From: JADJPF01 sp964492845
GTDB lineage: Bacteria > Acidobacteriota > Blastocatellia > Chloracidobacteriales > JADJPF01
Direction of reading: 5' to 3'
DNA: 64,000 nucleotides
Assembly: GCA_964492845.1 (NCBI GenBank)
Contig: CAZBMZ010000033.1
Coordinates: 1 to 64,000, forward strand
Shown: one piece after another, positions 43,102 through 52,865 of the stretch
Position numbering within the stretch: the stretch's first letter is position 1
Layout of the letters: each line of letters opens with the position of its first letter
Position numbers and translations under genes: made by a program
Notes under the pieces: model-generated
Database searches by the model: none
Seen by the model: the letters and a program-made list of their open reading frames with translations, nothing else
Told to the model about the DNA's origin: nothing

Positions 43102-44301
43102 ATGAGCCAAGATTTACTTAATGGTTATAAATTAACAATAGAAAAAGCTTTTTTGCTAGTTTTAATAGCTTTTATTGGCTATTTACTAGTTAGTTTACTC
43201 TATCCTTTTTCTACTGCAATATTATGGGCTTTTACCCTGGCAATTGTTCTTCAACCCTGGCAAAAATGGTTAAATAAAAAAATATCTAATAAAACTGTTG
43301 TAGCTTTAATTGGTGTTGCTACTGCTGTAACAGTGATTATTGTTCCACTGGTTTTTGTATCATTTCAGGTGACTAAAGAAATAAAGATAATTTATCGGTA
43401 TTTCCAAAACCCTCAAAATGTTGATGCTTTGGTAGAACTAGCAAAAGATAATAAAGTGCTTATTTGGTTAGAAGAAAATGCTGGTGTTTCTGTTACTGAT
43501 ATAAAGGAAAGCTTGTCAGAAAAAATTAGTACAATATTAAACTTTGCACTTCAATATGTTACTAAAATAATTTCTAACTCTTTTTCTTTAATTATTAATT
43601 TTATTTTTACTCTTTTTACTTTATTTTTTCTTTTACGCGATGGAGATAAATTTTTACATTGGTTATTAAAACTTTTACCTATCAGCAATGAAAAGAAATT
43701 AGAACTTGTTGAAAGAGTAAAACTAGTAATTAATGCTACACTTTTTGGAAATGTTGTTGTAGCTATTACTCAAGCTAGTTTAGCTGGTTTTATGTTCTAT
43801 TTATTAGGAGTTCCTGCTGTATTAATTTGGACAGTAATAATGGCAATTCTAGCAATGATTCCAATGGTTGGAACTGCTTTTATTTGGGTTCCAACGGCTA
43901 TTTGGCTCTTTTTAACAGGGTCAATTGCTAAAGCAATTATTTTAGTTTTATGGGGTGTTTTTGTTGTTGGCTTAATTGATAATATTCTTAGACCAATGCT
44001 TGTTGGTAGACAAACTAACTTACCTACAATAGTAACTTTTTATAGCGTTTTAGGAGGAATAAGAATATTTGGCCCATTAGGGCTAGTCTTAGGCCCACTT
44101 ATTGTAGCTAGTTTTGTTACCTTACTTAATTTTATCTTTCCAAATAATGAAGAAATAAAACTAACAACTCAAGAAATAAACCAGACAACACAACCAGATG
44201 AATTAAAAGAAGTTACAGAAAATCATCAAGTTGAAAACCTTCAAATTAACAAAGATAAGGAGTCTGAGACTGATAAAACAGCTTCAACTGTAGCTGAATA
44301 A
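43102..44301 (+). CDS. AI-2E family transporter (PerM/UPF0118)
   Basis: This 399-residue polytopic protein has the family pattern: N-terminal helices with LLYPFSTAILWAFTLAIVLQ, a soluble helical segment, then LFTLFFLLRDGDKFLHWLLK, VPAVLIWTVIMAILAMIPMV and GTAFIWVPTAIWLFL. A C-terminal part has GLIDNILRPMLVGRQTNLPT and GGIRIFGPLGLVLGPLIVA. Members export or exchange small molecules (AI-2, Na+/H+, others). The last 50 residues are a hydrophilic Glu/Thr-rich tail. The convergent triple-USP gene ends 10 bases beyond its stop. Confidence 0.9.
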   Translation: MSQDLLNGYKLTIEKAFLLVLIAFIGYLLVSLLYPFSTAILWAFTLAIVLQPWQKWLNKKISNKTVVALIGVATAVTVIIVPLVFVSFQVTKEIKIIYRYFQNPQNVDALVELAKDNKVLIWLEENAGVSVTDIKESLSEKISTILNFALQYVTKIISNSFSLIINFIFTLFTLFFLLRDGDKFLHWLLKLLPISNEKKLELVERVKLVINATLFGNVVVAITQASLAGFMFYLLGVPAVLIWTVIMAILAMIPMVGTAFIWVPTAIWLFLTGSIAKAIILVLWGVFVVGLIDNILRPMLVGRQTNLPTIVTFYSVLGGIRIFGPLGLVLGPLIVASFVTLLNFIFPNNEEIKLTTQEINQTTQPDELKEVTENHQVENLQINKDKESETDKTASTVAE

Positions 44302-44311
44302 TTAGTTTTAA

Positions 44312-45691
44312 TTAAGTGATTAAAGACTCTTTAGCTTCTTTGTTTGGTTTATCTTCAACTGCTATGTGTGAAGGATTTTTTACAACTATTACAGAACAAT
44401 GAGCATTATTAGTAACTTTTTCTGCTACTGAACCTAGTAGAAAACGAGAAATTCCCTTTCTTCCATGAGTTCCAACAATTATTAAATTAGCACCCCATTC
44501 TTTGGCTTCGTTGATGATTTCATCAGCAGCAAAACCGCCTCTAACATGTTGAGAAACAGGTAAATTTGTTTTTTGTAGCTTTTTGGCTGCTTCCATAACT
44601 AAATTTTCAGAAGCTTGCATTAACTCAGAAGCTAGTTTGTAATGTGTAACAGGAGGCCCAAGGCTAGATAGCGGTTCAATAACTGTAACAACTCTTAATT
44701 CTGTATTTGCAGGCCAAAGCCAATTAGCTGCATAGTTAACCGCTTCCTCAGCATAAGTTGAACCATCAGTAGCCACTAAAACCTTAGTTTTGTTTGAAAT
44801 AACTTCTTGCTTGTGAGTGCTAAAGGGACGTACTACTAATATTGGACAAGAAGATTTTCTTAAAAGTTTATCTGTTGTAGATCCAAAGAGTAATGAATTT
44901 GTGGTAGAAAAAACGGAAGGAGAGTAACTAGATTCACGAGTAGCTAAACAAACTAAATCTATTTTATGGCTTTCTATATATTCGTTAATCTTTTCATAAG
45001 CCTTACCACTAACTACTACATGTTTAACCAAATCAGAATTAATATCTGATACAGGAAAAGTTTCTTTTAACTTTTTAGCAGCGTCTTGTAAATCAGTATG
45101 TGAGTCTTCAACAACATGCAGCAGATGAAGTTCTGAGTTATAAGTTTTTGCCAAAGTTAAAGCATAGGCTAAGGAAAAGGGGGAATATTTAGAAAAATTA
45201 TCAGCAACTAATATTTTTCTTATGTCAGCTTTTTTACTATCAGGATTAACTAAGGCTTGTTCTCCAGGATGAGTAATTAATATTGGACAAGGTGCGTTAC
45301 GACAAATAGACTCAGCATTTGAACCAAAAAGGGCTGCTGTATAAGGATGTCTTTTAGCATACATCACTATTAAATCTATTTTGTGGTTTTGTGCTATTTC
45401 TGTAATGGCTTCTGCTACATTTCCTTCGGTAATAATTGCATCCCATTCAATTTTTTTGTCTAAGTGAGTTTGATTTTTTTCCATTAACTCTGCTAAATAG
45501 TCTTTAACTCTTTGTCCACCTGCGGGTAAAGGCTCTTCAGCACAATAACAAATGTAAAGTTTAGCTTGAAAATCATTTGCAAGCGATATTGCATAAACTA
45601 AAGCTTGAGTTGATTCTAAAGAAAGGTTTGTAGGCCATAAGATTCGATTAATTTGATAATTAATATTATTTAATGATATTTGACTAGTCAT
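44312..45691 (-). CDS. Universal stress protein with three USP domains
   Basis: The 459 residues hold three tandem USP domains of about 145 residues each. Each ends in a recognisable strand: CRNAPCPILITHP, LRKSSCPILVVRPF and TNNAHCSVIVVKNP. The third has the full ATP-binding signature GTHGRKGISRFLLGSVAEKV. The second reads LATRESSYSPSVFSTTNSLL with LFGSTTDKLL. The first keeps YAKRHPYTAALFGSNAESI. Most USPs have one or two domains, so the triple form is unusual. It is cytoplasmic. The role is stress survival; partner unknown. Confidence 0.88.
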   Translation of the reverse strand: MTSQISLNNINYQINRILWPTNLSLESTQALVYAISLANDFQAKLYICYCAEEPLPAGGQRVKDYLAELMEKNQTHLDKKIEWDAIITEGNVAEAITEIAQNHKIDLIVMYAKRHPYTAALFGSNAESICRNAPCPILITHPGEQALVNPDSKKADIRKILVADNFSKYSPFSLAYALTLAKTYNSELHLLHVVEDSHTDLQDAAKKLKETFPVSDINSDLVKHVVVSGKAYEKINEYIESHKIDLVCLATRESSYSPSVFSTTNSLLFGSTTDKLLRKSSCPILVVRPFSTHKQEVISNKTKVLVATDGSTYAEEAVNYAANWLWPANTELRVVTVIEPLSSLGPPVTHYKLASELMQASENLVMEAAKKLQKTNLPVSQHVRGGFAADEIINEAKEWGANLIIVGTHGRKGISRFLLGSVAEKVTNNAHCSVIVVKNPSHIAVEDKPNKEAKESLIT

Positions 45692-46033
45692 ATTTGCCCC
45701 CCTAATAAAACTTCTTAACTTTAATAATCGTCAATAATCGTCAAGAAGCTTTTAAGTTTGTAGTACGCAATAGCTATACCATAAACTTAAACTTTTATTA
45801 GTAAACTTTTATTAGTTAAAAGTTTAAGTTCTATTTATTGATTTTAGTAGGTTTATATCCTAGTTATCAATCAATTATAGTTACAAAAATTTTAGTGTTT
45901 TATATATCTAAAATATAGCTATATTACGTAAGTTACTAAGTTATTGCGGATATTTCCCCACTTTGCTTAATTTCTTTAACTGCTATAATCAACAAGCATT
46001 TTCTATCTTACAAAATAAAATCTTCAAATCAAT
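45692..46033. other. Intergenic region with short direct repeats
   Basis: In this 342-base gap between divergent genes AATAATCGTC occurs twice in tandem (about 45723-45742), and AAACTTTTATTAGT occurs twice at about 45790-45819. No palindrome, terminator or RNA gene is apparent. The remainder is AT-rich and must contain the divergent promoters of the USP and fhs genes. Confidence 0.4.
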
Positions 46034-47653
46034 ATGTTACCAATATCAGAAATAGCAAAAAAACTAGAAATTAATGAAAATTACTTAGATTCCTATGGAA
46101 AATACATAGCTAAATTAAAGCTATCTTTATTAAAAGATAAAGAAAACAACAAGGATGGCAAAATAATTTTAGTTACAGCAATGACCCCAACTAAACAAGG
46201 TGAAGGTAAAACAGTTGTTTCCATAGGCTTAGCACAAGCAATAGAAAAACTAGGAAAACGTTCAGTTGTTACTTTACGTGAGCCTTCTCTAGGGCCTTTG
46301 TTTGGAATAAAGGGAGGTGCAACAGGTGGAGGAAAATCACAAGTCCTTCCAAATGAGAAAATTAACCTACATTTTACAGGAGATTTTCACGCCATAACTT
46401 CGGCTCATAATTTAATATCGGCTAGCCTGGATTCACACATCTATCATGGAAATAGCTTAAATATAGATATTAATAATTGTTTTTGGCCTCGCGCCCTAGA
46501 TATGAATGACCGAGCATTACGTCATATCATTGTCGGCCTAGGTGGTAGTGCTAACGGCATTCCTAGAGAAACAGGTTTTATTATTACTGCTGCATCAGAA
46601 ATAATGGCTATTTTAGCTCTAGCTAATTCACAAAAAGACCTTCGCAATAGATTAAGTGAAATCGTCCTAGCTTTAGACTTAAATGGAAAGGCTGTAACAG
46701 TTGCCCAACTAGGCATTACAGGTGCGTTAATGGTTTTACTAAATGATGCAATTTTACCTAATCTAGTACAAACCTCTGAAAATACACCTGCAATTATTCA
46801 TGCTGGGCCTTTTGCTAACATCGCTCATGGAACTAGCAGTATTTTAGCTCAAAAAATGGCCTTAAAACTTGCAGATTATGTTGTCAATGAATGTGGTTTT
46901 GCTGCTGATTTAGGGGCTGAAAAATACTTAAATATTGTAATGAGACAATCTAACTTAAAACCTTCAGCAGCAGTTTTAGTTGTTACAGCTAAAGCGGTTC
47001 TAGCTCAAGATAGTCAAAATAATCAAAATACTAATACTTATGAAACAGAAGGATTTAGCAACTTAGCTAAACATATAGAAAACTTAAACAAATTTAATTT
47101 ACCAGTAGTAGTAGCAATTAATCGATTTCCTGATGATAAAGAACACGAGTTAAATAAATTAATAGAGTTTTGTCAAACAATTAAAATTCCTGTTTCTATA
47201 GTAAATGTTTTTAATCAAGGTGGAGAGGGTGCTTTAGATTTAGCAAGTAAAGTCATTGACTTAGCTAACAAAACAGACTTAAGTAAAATTAATAGTTTAT
47301 ACGCTAATGAACTTAGCTTATTTGAAAAAATTCAAATAATTGCTAAAGAAATTTATGGTGCTAGTGATGTGGAATTAACTACTATTGCTAGTAAAAAGCT
47401 TAAGAAATTTACTGAATTAGGTTTTAGTTATTTACCTATTTGTATTGCTAAAACACAATATTCTTTGTCTGATAATGCTAAATTATTTGGCGCGCCAAAA
47501 GGTTGGACATTAAATATAACAGACGCTCAACTATCGGCTGGAGCAGGCTTTGTTGTTGCAATAGCTGGAAATATGATGTTAATGCCAGGGCTACCAAAAC
47601 TATCTCAAGCAACAAAAATGGATGTAACTGACGAGGGACAAATAATCTTTTAA
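46034..47653 (+). CDS. fhs: Formate--tetrahydrofolate ligase
   Basis: This 539-residue enzyme makes 10-formyl-THF from formate, THF and ATP. The signatures are clear: ILVTAMTPTKQGEGKTVVSI (P-loop-like), REPSLGPLFGIKGGATGGGK, HFTGDFHAITSAHNLISA, GPFANIAHGTSSILA and GYQ-region equivalents near the C-terminus (FGAPKGWTLNITDAQLSAGA). It supplies C1 units for purine and serine metabolism. It appears monocistronic. Confidence 0.95.
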   Translation: MLPISEIAKKLEINENYLDSYGKYIAKLKLSLLKDKENNKDGKIILVTAMTPTKQGEGKTVVSIGLAQAIEKLGKRSVVTLREPSLGPLFGIKGGATGGGKSQVLPNEKINLHFTGDFHAITSAHNLISASLDSHIYHGNSLNIDINNCFWPRALDMNDRALRHIIVGLGGSANGIPRETGFIITAASEIMAILALANSQKDLRNRLSEIVLALDLNGKAVTVAQLGITGALMVLLNDAILPNLVQTSENTPAIIHAGPFANIAHGTSSILAQKMALKLADYVVNECGFAADLGAEKYLNIVMRQSNLKPSAAVLVVTAKAVLAQDSQNNQNTNTYETEGFSNLAKHIENLNKFNLPVVVAINRFPDDKEHELNKLIEFCQTIKIPVSIVNVFNQGGEGALDLASKVIDLANKTDLSKINSLYANELSLFEKIQIIAKEIYGASDVELTTIASKKLKKFTELGFSYLPICIAKTQYSLSDNAKLFGAPKGWTLNITDAQLSAGAGFVVAIAGNMMLMPGLPKLSQATKMDVTDEGQIIF

Positions 47654-47699
47654 TATAAGTAAATACAGCGTAACTTAAATAAAATAGTAAAATCTTAGT

Positions 47700-47816
47700 T
47701 CTTAAGTACCGAAGGTACGACATAATTTTTAGCTTGGCACGTTAGTGCCAAGTTGTTGTAATTAAATAGAGTCGCATAGCGACGGCATAACAAACATAAT
47801 GAATGCAATAATTTAA
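47700..47816. repeat. Dispersed three-hairpin intergenic repeat, copy 2 (inverted)
   Basis: This reverse-oriented copy of the repeat at 33547-33670 has three stems: GTACC-GAA-GGTAC (47706-47718), CTTGGCAC-GTTA-GTGCCAAG (47733-47752) and GTCGC-ATA-GCGAC (47771-47783). Stems differ in sequence from copy 1 but keep pairing, while flanking words are conserved. Confidence 0.8.
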
Positions 47817-47850
47817 TTATGTTGTTACGCTTTGATAGAAAAATTTTTTA

Positions 47851-49431
47851 CTAAAAATCTTCCTTAATAATACTATCTAAACAACGTTCTGCTATTGCTG
47901 CAATAGTAAGAGAAGGATTTGAGCATCCAGTTGCTGCTGGAATCAATGCACCATCCACAACATAAAGCTTGTTATAACCTTTAACACGTCCAAAAAGATC
48001 ACAAGCTTTATCAAGTACTGCCCCACCCAAAGGATGAAATGTAAATCGACTATCAATACCAGGAGGCTCAATAAGAAAACCACCATTAGAGTTATTAATT
48101 ATATCTACTGTCCGTTTTGTTGCTAATGTTGTGTCGTCATTAGCTCCAGAGGGCCAGGTTAAAGACACACTATCGGTTTCAGATTTATAGTTAAAGACTC
48201 CTCTTGCAGAAGGAATGGACATCCCTAAATGATTTAAACAGTTACATTCAAAACCTATAGGATATTGTGCCTGTTCTATAGTTACTGGGCTAATAGGATT
48301 ATTAGAATCAAAGGTTGATGCAGCAGCATATCCGCCTTGAACCTTTCCAGTTTTTGCTAGCCCTGCACGTAAAAATAAATTATCTCCATTATTACCCCAA
48401 TGCTTACCAATATCATCATTAAGATTAGGAAGCAAACCCTTAGCTTTTGCCTTAACAAGAAGTTTGGATGTACCCATAGAACCTGCTGCTAAAAAGAGAC
48501 TTTCACAAATAAAGGTCTTTTTACTAACAACTTGTCCTGTTAAATCAATTATGTCGCAGAATACGGTAAAGCGATTATCTTTCTCTTGAGCAATATCAGT
48601 AACAATATGGAGTGTGCGAATAGTTACACGTCCTGTAGCCTCAGCCATAGCTAAGTAGTTACGATCTAGGCTATTTTTTGCACCGCTATTTACGCCATAT
48701 ATTCCCTCGCCTTCTATTACAGAAGGGACTTTTTTACCAGCTAGTTCTTGCCTTACGATTTTCCAATCAACAGCTACATCTACCAATTTGGTAGGTAAAC
48801 CAGCTTTCTTAGCTTCTTTAAGAAAGACTTTTACAGATTTGTAATTTGGAGTTTGAAGAATATCTTTTGGAATAGGACTAACCTTTAACATAGAACGAAC
48901 ACGAGGAAAAAAGACTTTATCAAGTTCAGTATAATCTAGCTCACTTGGAAAAGTTCTGTAGAAAAGTTCTTTACTAGGTTGAAATGTAACGCCACCATAG
49001 ACAAGTGAGCCTCCTCCAACTCCGGCACCCGCAAGAACGCCTATACCATTTTCATTATATCGGTCTAGGACTCCAGGAAAAATATCTATAGAGGAAAACT
49101 CTGTGCCTGGAAGCACTGGATTTTTACTTAACCAAGCAGAACGACCATCAGGTTTAAATAGAGTTGAGAAAGTATTTTGCTCATTTGTAATGGGCCAACG
49201 TTTTCCGCGTTCGATAATTGTTACAGCAACTCCGGCTTGTGCAAGTCTGAGTGCTGCAACGGCTCCTCCAAATCCGCTCCCAATAACTAGAGCCTTTACT
49301 TCTTCGCTCTCATTTATGGGTTTTAGAAAACTTAAGCTTTCTTTTGGGTTACTTAAAAGGTATCCAGCACTTGCAGCCATTGTTAGTAGAAAATTTCTTC
49401 GGTTTATACCGTATTTATTATTTCGAGGCAT
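47851..49431 (-). CDS. GMC-family FAD oxidoreductase (cholesterol oxidase-like), Tat-exported
   Basis: This 526-residue flavoprotein has a twin-arginine-type signal (NRRNFLLTMAASAGYLLS). The FAD-binding Rossmann motif GSGFGGAVAALRLAQAGVAV is at about residues 52-70. GAGVGGGSLVYGGVTFQPS matches the GMC flavin loop. The C-terminal HPLGGAVLDKACDLFGRVKG and YVVDGALIPAATGCSNPSL complete the family. Overall order resembles cholesterol oxidases and related alcohol oxidoreductases; the substrate is not certain. AAAGGA precedes the ATG. Confidence 0.87.
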   Translation of the reverse strand: MPRNNKYGINRRNFLLTMAASAGYLLSNPKESLSFLKPINESEEVKALVIGSGFGGAVAALRLAQAGVAVTIIERGKRWPITNEQNTFSTLFKPDGRSAWLSKNPVLPGTEFSSIDIFPGVLDRYNENGIGVLAGAGVGGGSLVYGGVTFQPSKELFYRTFPSELDYTELDKVFFPRVRSMLKVSPIPKDILQTPNYKSVKVFLKEAKKAGLPTKLVDVAVDWKIVRQELAGKKVPSVIEGEGIYGVNSGAKNSLDRNYLAMAEATGRVTIRTLHIVTDIAQEKDNRFTVFCDIIDLTGQVVSKKTFICESLFLAAGSMGTSKLLVKAKAKGLLPNLNDDIGKHWGNNGDNLFLRAGLAKTGKVQGGYAAASTFDSNNPISPVTIEQAQYPIGFECNCLNHLGMSIPSARGVFNYKSETDSVSLTWPSGANDDTTLATKRTVDIINNSNGGFLIEPPGIDSRFTFHPLGGAVLDKACDLFGRVKGYNKLYVVDGALIPAATGCSNPSLTIAAIAERCLDSIIKEDF

Positions 49432-49871
49432 AGATAAAATCCTTTAAGAAACAGAATTAAATAGAAATTTAGTTTTTACCAAAAAAAGGATTGAGACAAA
49501 TAATATTTTTTAGAAAAACAATAAACTGAGTTTGTAGATTATGTTTTGAAAAAGTTTGATTATAAAAATTGTATCCAATCAAACTTTCCTTGGCTAATTT
49601 TTGCCCATAACAGAAACATACTTATGCCAGGTTGCACTGAATGTTACTATAAATCATTGTAAAATCAAACTCTGTTATAGTTATTAAGTCTAATATTGAG
49701 TTAAAGTTGATACAAAAGGCCAATGGTAAATTTTAGAAGTATCATTATATAGAATAGTTATAAATAAGCACAAATTTGCAAAATTAGGAAAAATTTGCAT
49801 CTAGTTGCAAATCATTACGTTATACTTACAGCACTCAGCTAAAAAATCAAAAATTAAAAGGAAAGATCTTT
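49432..49871. other. Intergenic region with inverted repeats, divergent promoters
   Basis: In this 440-base gap AAAGTTTGATT (49551-49561) pairs with AATCAAACTTT (49577-49587), and ATTTGCA (49793-49799) pairs with TGCAAAT (49806-49812). TATACT at 49821-49826 is a possible -10 box for the M16 protease gene, with the second palindrome in the usual operator position. Nothing else could be supported. Confidence 0.45.
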
Positions 49872-52706
49872 ATGCAACGATTTAGGAGAATAAGAGTTTT
49901 TTCTTTGTTACTTCTGTTAGTGCTATTTGTTAGCGTAACAAAAGCTCAAGAAGTAGACATAAAAAACCTTAACCAATCCATTCCAATGAATCCAAAAGTA
50001 AAAATTGGAACATTACCTAATGGATTAAAATATTATATTCAAAAAAATGGCAAGCCAGAAAAACGTGTTGAATTACGGCTAGTTGTTAATGCAGGCTCTT
50101 TACAAGAAGACGACGATCAGCTAGGAATTGCTCATTTTGTTGAACATATGTGTTTTAATGGTACAAAAAACTTTAAGAAAAACGAGCTTGTAAGCTATTT
50201 ACAATCGGTTGGAGTAAAGTTTGGCGCGCACCTTAACGCTTATACCTCTTTTGATGAAACAGTTTATATCTTACCAATTCCTTCAGATAAACCTGATATT
50301 TTAAACAAAGGTTTTCAAATTTTAGAGGACTGGGCCCACAATGTTAGTTTTGAAGGCGAGGAAATTGATAAAGAACGTGGAGTAGTAATAGAAGAATGGC
50401 GTACCGGTCTTGGAGCGCAACAAAGAATTAGAGACAAGACTTTCCCTGTTATTTTTAAGGGTTCTCGTTATGCTGAAAGACTACCTATTGGTAAAGTCGA
50501 GATTTTGCAAAACTTTAAACATGATGCTGCAAGACGTTTTTACCGTGATTGGTATCGTCCAGATTTAATGGCTGTTATGGTTGTAGGCGATGTTGACCCA
50601 GTAGAAATGGAAGCAAAAATTAAAGAACATTTTAGCCGCTTAGTACCTGTAGAAAAGCCTAGAGAAAGAAAAAATTCAGAAATCCCAGACCACAAAGAAA
50701 CCCTAATTGTTACTGCTACAGATAAAGAAGCTAATTTTACCCAAATGCAAATTATCTTTAAGCAACCTCCTGAAAGAACTTTAACTTATGCTGACGCTCG
50801 CCGAGATTTACTTTATTTTCTTTTCTCAGGAATGTTTAACCTTCGTTTAAGAGAAATTTCCCAAAAAGCTGATCCACCTTATAACTTTGCTTCTGCTGGT
50901 TATGGTGGCTTTTTACGTACAAAAAATGCTTATACTTTATTTAGTTCTACTAGTGAGAAAAAAGTGGAATTAGCACTAAAAACCATTTTGGCAGAAAACA
51001 AACGAGTTATTGATAATGGTTTTACTGCTGGAGAACTAGAAAACTATAAGAAACAACTACTTAACTTCTATGAGTCCGACTATAACGACCGAGATAAAAC
51101 CGAGTCAAGCCGTTATATTGGTGGCTATGTACAAAGCTTTTTATCTGGTGATCCTAGCTCAAGTATAGAGTGGGATTATGAGTTTGTTAGCAAAGTATTA
51201 CCTACTATTAAAGTAGAAGAAATTAATCCATTGATTAAAAAATGGGTTAAAGATGAAAATTTAGTTATTTCTATAACTGGCCCAGAAAAAGATGAGTTAA
51301 AAGCTGTCACAGAAGGCAATATTCGCAATTTACTAAAAGAAGCATCAGCACTAAAAACTGAAGCTTATGTTTTCAAAGAAATAGCACAACCTTTAATGGC
51401 TAGCGCACCAACAGCAGGCAAAGTTACCAAAGAAACAAACATAGAAGCATTAGGAGCAGTAGAATTTGTTCTTTCTAATGGTGTAAAAGTAGCTATTAAA
51501 TCTACTGACTTTAAGAATGATGAAATAAGGATGTCAGCCTTTAGCTTTGGAGGCTCTTCTTTAGTGGAAGAAGCAGATGATTTTTCTGCTCAATTTGCTT
51601 CACAAATTGTTAATAGCTCAGGGCTTGCTAATTTCTCACCCATTGATTTACAAAAAGTCCTTAGTGGAAAAAATGTTTTTGTAGCACCTTACATTAACCG
51701 AAATAGCGAAGGGTTTTTTGGTAGCAGTTCCCCTAAAGACTTTGAAACTATGCTCCAATTAACAAATTTATACTTTACAGCCCCTCGTAAGAGCAAAGAA
51801 GACTTTGATTCTTTGATGGTTAAATTTAAGACCATATTGGCTAATCTTTTTGCTAATCCAGAAAGCTTTTATTCTCGTCAACTAGGCGTGTTATTAGCTC
51901 AAGATAATGCTCGTGCTAAAGCACTAGCTGGTTTTGGCCCAGATGACTTAGAAAAAATTAACCTAGATAGTGTCTATAAAATTTACCAAGATAGATTTGC
52001 TGATGCTAGCGATTTTAATTTTATTTTTGTTGGCAACATTGACCCTAAAACAGCTAAACCTTTACTAGAAACCTACCTTGGTAGTTTACCTGCTAAAAAC
52101 CGTAATGAGTCCTATAAGGATTTAGGCATTCGTCCACCAAAAGGAGTCATTGAGAAAGAAATCAAAAAAGGTAAAGATCCTAAGAGTATAGTAACAATGA
52201 TTTTTGCTAATGACCTAGCAGATAAAAAAGATGAAAGACTTATTCGCTCTCTAGCTCAAGGTTTAAGCATTAAATTAATTGAAAATTTACGAGAAGAAAA
52301 AGGTGGGGTTTATGGTACTAGCGCAAATGCTGGTATTGAAAAATATCCTCATCCTAGTGCTTCAATCTCAATTAGATTTACTTGTTCTCCTGATAATGTC
52401 CAAAAACTTGTAACGGCTGCTTATGAAGAAATTAAAAAAGTCCAAGAGAATGGCTTTAGCCCTGAAGATCTAAATAAGATTAAAGAAGCTCAAAGAAGAG
52501 ACTTAGAAAGAAACCAAAAAGAAAACTTCTATTGGGTTAACTTACTACAATCTGTTTATGTAGATAAAGAAGATCCTCAAGAATTAACTCAAGCGAATTT
52601 TAGTAAAAAAATTGAAGAATTATCTAGTGAAAAACTTAAAGAAATTGCTCAAAAATATATGAAACTAGATAACCGAGTTATTTTTACTATGAATCCAGAA
52701 CAATAA
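49872..52706 (+). CDS. Secreted M16-family zinc metalloprotease (insulinase/pitrilysin-like)
   Basis: This 944-residue exported protein has a signal peptide (RVFSLLLLLVLFVSVTKAQ). The inverted zinc motif HFVEH has His88, Glu91 and His92, with the distal Glu in EIDKERGVVIEEWRTG. A second, non-catalytic M16 half lies in the C-terminal 450 residues, including REEKGGVYGTSANAGIEKYP, as usual for two-domain members. It likely degrades peptides in the periplasm or outside the cell. AAAGGAAAG precedes the ATG. Confidence 0.93.
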   Translation: MQRFRRIRVFSLLLLLVLFVSVTKAQEVDIKNLNQSIPMNPKVKIGTLPNGLKYYIQKNGKPEKRVELRLVVNAGSLQEDDDQLGIAHFVEHMCFNGTKNFKKNELVSYLQSVGVKFGAHLNAYTSFDETVYILPIPSDKPDILNKGFQILEDWAHNVSFEGEEIDKERGVVIEEWRTGLGAQQRIRDKTFPVIFKGSRYAERLPIGKVEILQNFKHDAARRFYRDWYRPDLMAVMVVGDVDPVEMEAKIKEHFSRLVPVEKPRERKNSEIPDHKETLIVTATDKEANFTQMQIIFKQPPERTLTYADARRDLLYFLFSGMFNLRLREISQKADPPYNFASAGYGGFLRTKNAYTLFSSTSEKKVELALKTILAENKRVIDNGFTAGELENYKKQLLNFYESDYNDRDKTESSRYIGGYVQSFLSGDPSSSIEWDYEFVSKVLPTIKVEEINPLIKKWVKDENLVISITGPEKDELKAVTEGNIRNLLKEASALKTEAYVFKEIAQPLMASAPTAGKVTKETNIEALGAVEFVLSNGVKVAIKSTDFKNDEIRMSAFSFGGSSLVEEADDFSAQFASQIVNSSGLANFSPIDLQKVLSGKNVFVAPYINRNSEGFFGSSSPKDFETMLQLTNLYFTAPRKSKEDFDSLMVKFKTILANLFANPESFYSRQLGVLLAQDNARAKALAGFGPDDLEKINLDSVYKIYQDRFADASDFNFIFVGNIDPKTAKPLLETYLGSLPAKNRNESYKDLGIRPPKGVIEKEIKKGKDPKSIVTMIFANDLADKKDERLIRSLAQGLSIKLIENLREEKGGVYGTSANAGIEKYPHPSASISIRFTCSPDNVQKLVTAAYEEIKKVQENGFSPEDLNKIKEAQRRDLERNQKENFYWVNLLQSVYVDKEDPQELTQANFSKKIEELSSEKLKEIAQKYMKLDNRVIFTMNPEQ

Positions 52707-52735
52707 TTTATTTTTTGCAAATAAACTAATTTTAG

Positions 52736-52768
52736 AAAAACCCAAGCTACTGTGGCTTGGGTTTTTTA
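52736..52768 (+). terminator. Terminator after the M16 protease gene
   Basis: AACCCAAGC (52739-52747) pairs with GCTTGGGTT (52755-52763). An A-tract before and T-tract after extend the stem. Confidence 0.85.
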
Positions 52769-52865
52769 TTTTGATATTCCAGTTTGAGTACTCTGCTGAA
52801 TTGACCGCGAAGATAAGTTTTGATAAGTTGAGCTTTTAAACCTATTTATCTTAGGAGTATATAAC

